This document shows positions 45,241-53,645 of a stretch of DNA of 64,000 bases, piece by piece. The notes beneath the pieces are model-generated. The model was not told where the DNA came from, did not search any database, and saw only the letters and a list, made by a program, of their open reading frames with translations. Location of the stretch: NCBI RefSeq assembly GCF_963678635.1, contig NC_087065.1:51963858-52027857 (forward strand), written 5' to 3'. The stretch is from Symsagittifera roscoffensis. Taxonomy: Eukaryota > Xenacoelomorpha > Acoela > Convolutidae. The number at the start of each line of letters is the position of its first letter. Position 1 is the stretch's first letter. A program made the position numbers and the translations under genes.

Positions 45241-45552
45241 ATGGACTCCAGTTTGCAAAATGAGTCTCTCCAATCGCTGAAACTGAAACACAAAACGATG
45301 AAAATGACTCTAGAAAAACTGGAAAATTTCAAGAAATTATCTGCCACGCAAACTGTCGAGGGATTCGAGTTAGAAGTAAAGAAATGGCGCCAAGTTTGCA
45401 TAGACGTTTTGAACGAACTTTTTCAAAACGAGTTGTCGAGGAATCCACAGCTGACAATGAGTGATTTTATGACAAACGCAGCTTCTGAAAATGCATTGTT
45501 ACTACTTAAATTTGACTTTGAAAATGAAAATTTTGCTGATGATTCGAATTGA
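45241..45552 (+). CDS. SFR1: SFR1/Mei5-like C-terminal-domain protein
   Basis: A 103-aa frame, mostly charged and helical. It resembles the C-terminal domain of SFR1 (Mei5), the partner of Swi5 that helps load and stabilise Rad51/Dmc1 on DNA. Features seen: a lysine/leucine-rich helix (residues 5-35), the core VKKWRQVC (46-53) then VLNELF, a short LTMSDF helix (71-76), and the end LLKFDFENENF (88-98). SFR1 proteins have KKWR-type and LLxYxxxxxxF motifs at those points. Known SFR1 proteins are 200-300 aa with a disordered N-terminus, which is missing here. Upstream exons may supply it: TTGATTTTTCAG ends at 45202. In the same frame an ATG at 45211 runs nine codons into a TGA that directly precedes this ATG. 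The assignment is from memory of the family. Confidence 0.55.
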   Translation: MDSSLQNESLQSLKLKHKTMKMTLEKLENFKKLSATQTVEGFELEVKKWRQVCIDVLNELFQNELSRNPQLTMSDFMTNAASENALLLLKFDFENENFADDSN

Positions 45553-45587
45553 TAGTTTCAAATGTGAGATATGATCTAAATTGTGAC

Positions 45588-45593
45588 AATAAA
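45588..45593 (+). promoter_or_regulatory. Poly(A) signal AATAAA of the SFR1-like ORF
   Basis: Canonical hexamer 36 bases after the TGA stop, a typical position for a compact 3' end. It supports the ORF being transcribed. Confidence 0.6.
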
Positions 45594-45824
45594 TTAAAGC
45601 CGAACAGGTGTAATTTGCTGAAGGATTTAATAGGAAACATTCCGAGATTGGAATACTTTCAGTTTTCTTTGAAACATACTCCACTGCTCTAAACATTCAG
45701 CGCAGGAGATTTGAAAATATCATTCGCACCAACAACCCAAGAAAAGTTTAGCCAGGGAAAGAACTCTCGAAATTGGGGAAAATCCTGCAAAGGGCTGAAT
45801 AATTGCGTGTGTATAGGATTTTCC

Positions 45825-46140
45825 GCGCTCTCCCGGTTTAAATCCCCCAGGATAAAATCCCACCGGATATAATCCGGCTCTTTTTCCTTTCCCCCCCACC
45901 TGCAAATTTTTACATGTAAATTTGTTGACTACATTGTCCGATTGCTATGAAAATTTACATACAGACTAATAAGGCCACGACAAACATATTTGGTTTTCAT
46001 ACTCAACCTCGTAAAACCACTCGTTACCCTAATATATTGAAGGTCGTGTGAGGGGGGGGGAGGAAAAAGAGCCTATAATCCTCCGGGACTAAATCCCCCA
46101 TAGGACCAAATCCCCCTAGGACAAAATCCCCATATTTTAT
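45825..46140 (+). repeat. Minisatellite (AAATCCCCC type) split by a MITE
   Basis: Degenerate 15-16-bp units of the type GGAYAAAATCCCCC occur on both sides of the MITE: TTTAAATCCCCCAG, GATAAAATCCCACCG and GATATAATCC on the left; TATAATCCTCCG, GGACTAAATCCCCCATA, GGACCAAATCCCCCTAG and GACAAAATCCCCATA on the right. The MITE inserted into one unit and duplicated 8 bp of it. Confidence 0.85.
45868..46081 (+). mobile_element. GGCTC-terminus MITE with perfect 8-bp target duplication
   Basis: The 198-bp element (45876-46073) begins GGCTCTTTTTCC and ends GGAAAAAGAGCC. It is flanked by TATAATCC on both sides (45868-45875 and 46074-46081). An 8-bp duplication again points to hAT-type transposition. It has no coding capacity. 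The second copy in the window is at 40675-40880. Confidence 0.92.
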
Positions 46141-46755
46141 TCAGTATGATGGAAACCAAATTGTACACATTATTTATTGTTTCTATTGATTCCGTTTTGA
46201 ATTGACTTCCATTTAATCATGCATCGCCATTTTGACGTGACTTTTCAGCAACTTTAAGATTCCAACTTTCAGTTGACTTCCTATAAGAACGAGCTTTGAT
46301 TGCAAAAATTATTCAGCCACGTGGCGCAGTCAGTACGACAAGTGAATGGAAAATATTGTTGACTCCTTCAGCGTGAGTGCGTATCCCAAATATGACAAAT
46401 ATGACATTTGAACATAATTTTGAACTTAATTTAACGTTAATTTATGTTGACTGATAAACAAATAAACACCCGATATAGTCCCAGCAAAACGATTAGTCAA
46501 ACAGGTGTGATACCAGTTTGCGTGGTCGCAATTTAATCCCCCCATTAGCAATTAAACGTTTGCCTCTTGACGCAAAATTTTGTTCAGTTTGTAAAATACG
46601 TGCATTATTAAGTACCGACTCATTCGAAACAATAACAATGCAAAATATTAGTCAGATTTGTGTTAAGCAACAAAGGGGGCCAGAAAGCGCTTCACAACAA
46701 CTACGCTTACTATAAGAAAAGATAGTTGGTCAATTTTATTCAGTGGTAGTGAGGG

Positions 46756-47380
46756 TTGCGCCGATCAAAGCAACAATGTAAGGCAAGCATATGGATTTCA
46801 TGGGGCGAATTCCTCAAATCGTCCTCACATGAGCACGCACACGGCCCGGACTACGCCTTAATGGAAACGTATACCATTAACGAACAGATCAAAGCGGACG
46901 CAGCGGCCTGCAGCGACCGACTCTTCGACATAAAAGGTGCTGTTAAATGCCCTGGCGAAAGCCACACCAGAATGCTCCTCGAAGATGCCGGTGGTGCGTC
47001 ACCTCAAACGAAGGATCAGAAGAATCAGAAATAAAAACCGTAGCCAGCCACCGATCCCAACAGGATTCGATTTTGAACTGCCTGTTAAATACATGCAAAC
47101 CATGAGTGGAGAAGACTTTCTTCTTGAAGATTCGACAGTTCCGGGAACCGGTAAACGATATTTGGTGTCCGCAACCAACAGAAATATCGAAATCTTAAAC
47201 TCTTATGGAAACTGGTTTATTGATGGAACTTTTAAAAGCTGTCCTTATAACTTCTCCAAGTGTACACTGTCCACTGCTTGGTAGATCGAACAACTTTTCC
47301 ATGTTTCTATGCCTATGCCCTTCTCCCCGATAAGTGACAGGAAACGTACCACGCTTTCTGGTCGAACTAAAAAGCAGATA
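46756..47380 (+). pseudogene. FLYWCH zinc-finger / MULE transposase pseudogene
   Basis: Three frames read in turn give one broken protein. The first has a FLYWCH-like end (SKQQCKAS, then HEHAHGPD), where C and H-x-H are zinc ligands. After a frameshift near 46990 comes RHLKRRIRRIRNKN, PVKYMQTMSGEDFLL, and NWFIDGTFKSCPYNF, the start of the MULE transposase domain (the WFxDGTF Asp is catalytic). After a second frameshift near 47260 comes VYTVHCLVDRTTFPCFYAYA then LLPDK, a stop, and QETYHAFW. The rest of the transposase is absent, and the remnant ends at a C-run near 47387. This is a degraded domesticated-type or Mutator-like element fragment, surely not functional as read. Confidence 0.8.
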
Positions 47381-47505
47381 TCCCCCACACCCCCCCCCCC
47401 CCCCAGTTCAATCATTATGGACTTTGATAAATGTTTTATCTGAGTACTGCAAAAACTGTCAAATTTTGCGTGTCAGGCTTAGCATATTTTTCAGATTGTT
47501 TTTGA

Positions 47506-47719
47506 ATGAAGAATATCGGCGAGCTGTTACGTGAGTGTTTAGATGAAGAATTGGTGTCGGAGTGCAATGATGAAATAGACAATCTAGCTAGTGCAATAGA
47601 GTACCACGTGGACCATACTATGGCACAGAATGAGACCATGGCCAACTGTGAGAAGCAGAAGCGACTGGACATAGAGAGACAGTTGAAACATGCGCTCCAT
47701 ATTTTGGACACTGTTAGAG
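47506..47719 (+). CDS. Coiled-coil gene, exon A
   Basis: Reads MKNIGELLRECLDEELVSEC onward, 71 codons plus one base. The donor GTGAGA follows AGAG at 47720. Rich in E, K, L and H, consistent with a helical rod. Confidence 0.6.
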
Positions 47720-50700
47720 GTGAGAGTTGCGGTATACCACATAGGTGTGGATCGTCCTCCTCGATAAACTTGTGATAGTTAGAAAACTTATAAAAAACGA
47801 TGAAATCAAATTTACTGAAAAGATTCAACTATCCAAGGAAACATGGGATGGGATCCTATGGGTTTTTTTTGTAGAGACATAGTTCAGAAGCGGAAAAAGC
47901 TCGAAAATAGCTCATAGCTGGTAGTTATTCGTTTTTTTTTCACAAACCGAATAAAGAATGTGTTACCTCGCTTCTTGACGAATGCTACAGCATTTTGAAT
48001 AATGTAAAAAAAATTTTTGTGATCCAAATGTTAAAAATGTCAATTTTGAAATATGATTAAAGGTTTTAACGTTCTCTAATTTATTTTTTGGCAACAGGAG
48101 AGATTGAAGATACGAAGCAGAAGCACATGAAAGTAGTGGAGAGACTCAGAGGTCAGAGGTCACAGCTTAAAACAGACAAGGTCAGTTTGTTGATTGTATG
48201 TATGCCATATTGTCGGCAACATACTTTTGGGTCTACGAATCTGAATGGACTTCAAACTGCTCAATTTTTTCGGAAAAACATAATTTTTAGTTTTTCGCGT
48301 TAAAGCAATATTGAAAAATTAATTAAATGAACCATAAACTATAAGTTTCCATGATTGATTGGACTGCTCAAGCTCGCTCTCGCCGCATAAAGCGATCCAG
48401 GTTTTTTCAACGCTTGTTTTATGCAGTTTTTTATGCAGATCTTATGCAGGTTTTTTCAACGCTTGTTTCTTGAGTACATTTGTTCGAACCACAGACGCTG
48501 AGTATGAACTTTTGAATTCACACCACAAATAAATGCTAGTGTCTCAAGTGATATATTAAAATAAAATCCTCTTCAGCTAAATTTCGAGCTGAAAGTGGTC
48601 TGCAAGTGTTTTATTTGCAGAATTTTTCATCGGCGATGGAAGGCTTGCTTGGCGCATGGAATGCGTCTTTTCAACTGTCCAAAAGACTTGAAATATTCGT
48701 GCCGCTGGGGAATTTCTAAACGTCTGTCGAATCTGTTATCTGCAGACTCTGTTATGTGCAGACCAGTGGATGAGCCAATTGAAAAGCTCCTTTGTCGTTG
48801 CAGGAGTGTAGACAGGTTGCTATGGTGCTGCTATGTCGACATGAATTTGTTTCTCTTAGAGTCCTGTTTCATTGTTTGGAATTTTCCTTAGCATGCACAT
48901 TGTTCTTGCAATTTGGGCTGTCTTCTTGAGTGATTGCTGTCACCTGACACTTACGCGAGCTCCATATTGAAAATCTCAGTAAAACTTGTCGTGTTTTGCT
49001 TCCTTTTTTAAATGTTTGCATCCATTTCTATCTGACATAAAGAAAACTTGGAACTAGAACCTGTTAATTGTTCCAAAAGCCAGTGTCATAGGCTAGTACG
49101 AGGACGGATCTAGGTTTTTCTTGAGGTTCGGATTTTCAAAGTTCTTCCAAATCACTATGAAGACCCTACTGTGACCAAATTTCTGCTCCACAGGCAATTT
49201 TTGAAGAAAAAAAAAGTAATTTTGAAAAAATACAGTCCCAAAAAGGCCTTGTTAATGCTAATGGTTTTTGTTTAAATTTGATCAAAAAAAATTTTTTTTG
49301 CGCGCGCGCTCGGCCCTTGGAATTTTTAGAAAAGTTTTGGAGTGGGTCTTAAAATAGTTCCAAAGAATGGATCTTTTGGGTCGTCAGTGGATCGAGTCGC
49401 TAAGGGGGACGGTAGCCGCCCCCCCCCCCCCCGAATTCGCCTCTTGGCTGGAAGGACTTGGGGTAGACTGGGATAAGGTATAAGTCGCAACATGTGTCAA
49501 ATAAGTCGAAACATGTCTCAAATATTATATTCAATTGCTTGCTTTATTTGATTAGTTATCCCTGAATATTTAAGCAACATACTAATTGGTTTTTCAGGTG
49601 CGTCTGAGCACTGAGTTGGCGAACATTACTAATGAGGTGGCTAGACTAACAGTTGTGCAGCAGCAAGTGGGAACGGTAGAGGACAGGATTGAGAGAGTGG
49701 GCAGGAATTGTCAGCACAGCAAACACACGGACCACTCAAAACTGGTAGTTGTTATAGTCAACCACAAATTTTATGGACAGCAACATGGAGCTGTCCATTA
49801 TTTTTTTTCGTAAATAACTTTGTTTACAGAATGGTCAATTTAGTAGGAATGGTAAATATCACTTCTGATGTGCTCAATATCTTGAAAATTCAAATAAACT
49901 ACCATCATTTAATTAGTAATTAGCTAAAACATATTTCAGTTTGTAATTTTTTTTTCAAAAAAAACTAGTTGTTCTTTTCTGTAGTTTTTCTGACTGCAAT
50001 TAATTATTGCAATTATCCTAAGTTGAAAATCAGTTACTGTAATAAATTTTTACCCCCAAAAATTATGAAATCATTGCACAATTGTACAAATCAACTCGGT
50101 GTTCGGAAGCTCCAGTTGATAGTTCTAATGTACCTGTTGGTTATTATCTGAGGCCTAAATGTAGGGGCTCCGTTGATTTCATTGCAGTAGTTTTGCAATT
50201 GAAAATCAATTACTCTGTAGTTTTTCTGGCTACAATTAATAATTGCAATTATCTTGAGTTGAAAATCAGTTACTGTAATAATATTTTATTCCCAAAAATT
50301 ATGAAACCATTGCAAAATTGTACAAGTCAAATCATTTTTGAAGCTAGCTCCGCTTTTTGCAATTTTTTTTCTGCAAATGAGATTTCGGAAGTAGTTGGTT
50401 CCATTGGTGTTATTTTTTTTTGAATACTTTGATGGCATCCCGTTCTTAGGGCGTAAGGTCGGTGAAATTTTGGACTATAACTGGATTATAGTTAAATCTG
50501 ATAATTGCAATTATTTTAGTTGCCGCAATAAATTATTGCAATTGTAGTATGTTCAAAATCAATTGTTTTATTTTTTGAGAAACGAAAATCAATAATTAAT
50601 GCAATTATTTCAATTGAAATTTATTTTTACGGAGCCGCTGACTAAATGTAGCCAAATTGACTTTCAACTGAAACGATGGTAAATCAAGGATCAACTGCGC

Positions 50701-53590
50701 ATTATTGTTCTTTCTTGCACCTGAGTTTATATACAGCTAACAGGGGGAACGCAAATAATTATTGCTCATAACACTCACTTATGAAACGAATTTTTAAAAT
50801 CCCCTATAGGAACATTTCTTATTCATTGCACATTGACGCCTTTTACCTATTTTTCACTTGTTACTAATCGTCGCCTGATACGATTAGTCGTCTTAAGGTT
50901 TTTGAGCTTTTCTCGGAAATTTTCCACCAAACATACGGCGTTTTTTGACCCGTCATCCACTCTTGATTTTTTTATGTGGTTGCGCCTTTAGACAAATTGA
51001 ATCTTGTGAGAAAATATCCCAGGGGGACTCCTTGTCACCCCTCTTTTAAATCCGTCCCTAGCTGGCGTTATTTGCAGCATTTATATTCACAAGGTTGTAT
51101 CCGGGTCACTTCCTGAAATGTGATATACTTACCATTAGTACTAGTTTCAACCAGTTTGATATAAACTTATAGTTCCGACCGTCGCCAGTATGGGAAGAAG
51201 CTATAGCTTTAGCTCATTTTAGCTCTTTTCCGCTAAAATCACCCCGCCCCCCTGCGCATATTTGAAACGTTGTCGTAATGCAATGAAAATTAGTATGGTG
51301 AAGAAACTAACTGGTGAAAAATGAAAATTTGAAAGTGCAATAGAGTCCTGATTTTTCCCCACTTGATTCTAGGAACCCCGAAACAAAATTGGAGAGCGCT
51401 TGTATCAATTTAAAACGTTGTAAGACGTGATTCGGGCTCCAAAACAAAACAAATTTCCTGGATTCATTTAGAGGCATTAACTGTTGAAATGTGCGATTTC
51501 ACAAATGGGCTCTTTCCAGTTTCCCACCCCTCGTAAAATTACAAAACTCAGACGTTCAAAAAAGTTTTCACTCGGTGTTTTGCATGTAAGAAATGATATA
51601 AAATGCCTCTAAATGAATCCAGGAAGTCTGTTTGGTTATGGAGCCCGAATCACGTCTTAAAACGTTTTAAATTGATACAAGAGCTCTCTACAATTTTGTT
51701 TCGAGGTTTCTGGAATCAAGTGGGGGAAAACAGGACTCTATTGCAATCCCCTCATTTCAAATTTTTACTTTTCACCAGTTAGTTTGTTCACCATACTAAT
51801 TTTCATTGCATTACGACAACGTTTCAAATATGCGCAGGGGGTGGGGTGATTTTAGCGGAAAAGAGCTAAAATGAGCTAAAGCTTCTTCCCATACTGGCGA
51901 CGGTCGGAACTATAAGTTTGTATTAAACTGGTTGAAACTAGTCCTAATGGTAAGTATATCACCATTTCAGGAAATAACCCGGATAAAACCTTGTGAATAT
52001 AAATGCTGCAAATAACGCCAGCTAGGGACGGATTTAGAAGAGGGGTGACAAAGAGTCGCGCTGGGATATTTTCTCACTACATTCAATTTGTCGCAACCAC
52101 ATTAAAAATCGAGAGGGGATGTCGGGTCAAAAAAAACGGAGGTTGGGAACTGGAAAAGAGCCCACAACTGTTAATTTTCCTATTGTGTCGCAAGCAGACC
52201 TCCTTGCTCGGATTCAGTTTTAACTTCTATTCAACAATCCTTTGAGCAGGAGCTGTTATTTTGCAATATTGGGTCAAATTTCAATCCTGCGAATCGAATA
52301 GGGTGGGTCATCTAAGGGTAGCTAGTCTGATTAATTAAAGTCAGTTTGTAAAAAATGATAACGGTCTAGTCTTGGTTTTTGCGTTGAGTGCGGTACCGTT
52401 AATGCGTCTCGAATTTTAAAATCGGCCACGCTGTTGTAGAACGTAAGTTAGACCCTGTTAGAATGAGAATTCTTTGAGTGTTTTTGGAGAGATCGCAACT
52501 TTATGCATGACACCTTGTTTAGCGTTTTGTGGACAAGGGAGATGTGGGGCAGAGTGGGAGGGGGGAGTTGGAGCAGGAGTTGAGTGTGAGCAGGGCGGTG
52601 GTGATGCAACAACAATGCAATCTGGAGACACTCAGAAATAACATCAAACTGAGGGGAAACAACAACAGCATCCACTGCGACAGCCTCGAAAATATCAACA
52701 AAAAAGGCATCTAGATAACAATCTGCAGTGCTGAGGGGGTCGGTGCCAACGCACCTAAACTGGTTGCCAAATTTTGCCAATATACACTATTTTTTTTGGG
52801 GGGGGGGGGGGGGGGGGGAGGAGGAAACGTGATTTTGGGTCAAAACATTCTAAAAACACTCAAAACGGGTCTTAGCGTTTTAAGAGCGCTGGAAAAAACA
52901 ATTTGTTCTATCTAAGAAAATGTTGACCCCCTGGAAAAATGACTGCGCTTGCCACTGATTACTATCTAAATCTTGGTCACAAAGCTAGTTAGGCTTGAAG
53001 GGCAAGTTCGCCTGGCACTCTTTGGTTATTTGTGTGAAGGGGGTGTTGTGGAATCCGGCCACCCAATATCTGTCAAACGCCTTTTCAATTATTACAATAT
53101 CCATATTTGACAATTATCTTAAAGGAATTTTTAAACGTTGTTTGTCAATAAAGACTTAATAGGAAGAAAGCGAAACTGAAAAGGGTATTTGATCACAACT
53201 GTCATTTTGTCCCATTTTTTATCATAAACATCAAGCGTTCGTTATTTTAAAAAATTAAGTAGACTGGGACTGCTAACTAGATTCCAAAAAGGAAAGAACC
53301 AGGGCATTAAATGGGCGGAACCGTCAACAAAGCCCACTAATGATAGCAACAACAACAAACTCAACAAAGAGATGATGAAAGTTATCAGCAGTTCTGTTCA
53401 CGAAGCAATCGACAAGCAGTCGAAAAATGTGCAAAACAGCGAAGCGTTGCAAAAAAGAGTTGCGGCGCTTCTGTTGCAGTCCGAACAGAAATCGATTTCG
53501 GAGCTGAACTCGAGAATGAACAAACATATTGAAACTTTGACTTGTTTATTGCAGAATTTGCCGAGACCTGGTACTAATAAAGCTCCATGA
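47506..53590 (+). CDS. Coiled-coil protein of unknown family, multi-exon model
   Basis: Exons with fitting phases: 47506-47719, 48098-48180, 49598-49744, then 52523-52714 and/or 53303-53590. The first three join to 148 residues, almost all charged or leucine-rich with heptad-like spacing (for example LDIERQLKHALHILDTVR, then LSTELANITNEVARLTVVQQ). The last exon is also helical (RVAALLLQSEQKSISELNSR) and ends NLPRPGTNKAP. I recognise no family; a cytoskeletal or centrosomal-type coiled coil is a guess. The start ATG at 47506 is preceded by an in-frame TGA and by an acceptor-like ATATTTTTCAG (ending 47494), so a 5' UTR intron is likely. The exon at 52523 has no visible GT donor and ends in TAG at 52714. 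It may be an alternative end or a broken exon. No transmembrane segment or signal peptide. Confidence 0.55.
48098..48180 (+). CDS. Coiled-coil gene, exon B
   Basis: 83 nt between the acceptor TTTTTTGGCAACAG and the donor GTCAGT. It reads GEIEDTKQKHMKVVERLRGQ then RSQLKTDK, and restores the frame to phase 0. The intron to exon C (48181-49597) holds an R1 copy at 49099-49445. Confidence 0.65.
49099..49445 (+). mobile_element. R1 hAT-like MITE copy in the coiled-coil gene intron
   Basis: Starts CGAGGACGGATCTAGG and ends GAATTCGCCTCTTG, both one to three changes from the R1 termini. It contains GCGCGCGCGCTCGG, GGGTCTTAAAATAGTTCC, and a C-run of about 14 near 49420. The flanking 8-mers (GGCTAGTA and GCTGGAAG) only weakly match, so any target duplication has decayed. 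Confidence 0.8.
49598..49744 (+). CDS. Coiled-coil gene, exon C
   Basis: 49 codons, phase 0 to phase 0, between the acceptor TTGGTTTTTCAG and a weak donor GTAGTT. Reads VRLSTELANITNEVARLTVV then QQQVGTVEDRIERVG, ending HSKHTDHSKL. Donor choice is uncertain. Confidence 0.5.
49976..50340 (+). repeat. Two-copy tandem repeat, spaced about 238 bp
   Basis: Units near 49976-50100 and 50213-50340 share GTAGTTTTTCTG, AATTATTGCAATTAT (or ATAATTGCAATTAT), AAAATCAGTTACTGTAATAA and AAAAATTATGAAA. ATTGCAATTA-type palindromes recur down to 50620. Noncoding in appearance and within an intron. Confidence 0.75.
50935..52145. repeat. Large imperfect palindrome, arms of about 500 bp, central spacer about 128 bp
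   Basis: Centre near 51540. Matching arm pieces, from inside out: CCTGGATTCATTTAGAGGC (51457) with GCCTCTAAATGAATCCAGG (51604); GATTCGGGCTCC with GGAGCCCGAATC; ACCCCGCCCCC with GGGGGTGGGGT; TTAGCTCATTTTAGCTCTTT with its complement; GTTCCGACCGTCGCCAGTAT with its complement; CCGTCCCTAGCTGGCGTTAT with its complement; and GACCCG with CGGGTC at the outer edge. Each arm contains an R1-like terminus (TAAATCCGTCCCTAG) plus unrelated flanking sequence. It therefore arose by inverted duplication of a segment already holding a MITE end. It lies in an intron of the coiled-coil gene model. Confidence 0.93.
52523..52714 (+). CDS. Coiled-coil gene, exon D (alternative or broken)
   Basis: After the acceptor-like CACCTTGTTTAG the frame is open in phase 0 and reads RFVDKGDVGQ, then ELEQELSVSRAVVMQQQCNL then ETLRNNI, ending ENINKKGI and TAG. 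The helical middle fits the other exons. No GT donor and no AATAAA follow within about 100 bases, so its role is unclear. Confidence 0.4.
   Translation, partial: RFVDKGDVGQSGRGELEQELSVSRAVVMQQQCNLETLRNNIKLRGNNNSIHCDSLENINKKGI
52797..52819 (+). repeat. Long G-run (about 22 G), G-quadruplex-prone
   Basis: Preceded by eight or nine T and followed by AGGAGG. G- or C-runs of 10-15 also occur at about 15728, 24097, 40853, 40898, 42129, 47387 and 49420, several of them at the ends of R1 MITEs. The exact length is likely to vary between reads or alleles. Confidence 0.85.
53303..53590 (+). CDS. Coiled-coil gene, terminal exon E
   Basis: Open from an acceptor-like AACCAG (ending 53302) in phase 0 to TGA. 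It starts GIKWAEPSTKPTNDSNNN, a low-complexity linker. A helix follows, MMKVISSSVHEAIDKQSKNV then RVAALLLQSEQKSISELNSR, and then the tail NLPRPGTNKAP. The polypyrimidine tract before the acceptor is poor, so the 5' edge may be wrong. The strong poly(A) signal 50 bases after the stop supports a real gene end. Confidence 0.55.
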   Translation, partial: GIKWAEPSTKPTNDSNNNKLNKEMMKVISSSVHEAIDKQSKNVQNSEALQKRVAALLLQSEQKSISELNSRMNKHIETLTCLLQNLPRPGTNKAP

Positions 53591-53639
53591 AATTTTAACA
53601 AATTAATCAGCTGTGATGTTTGGATAAATTGTTTGAACT

Positions 53640-53645
53640 AATAAA
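53640..53645 (+). promoter_or_regulatory. Poly(A) signal AATAAA of the coiled-coil gene
   Basis: Canonical hexamer 50 bases downstream of the TGA, followed by CTTTTT. Confidence 0.6.
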
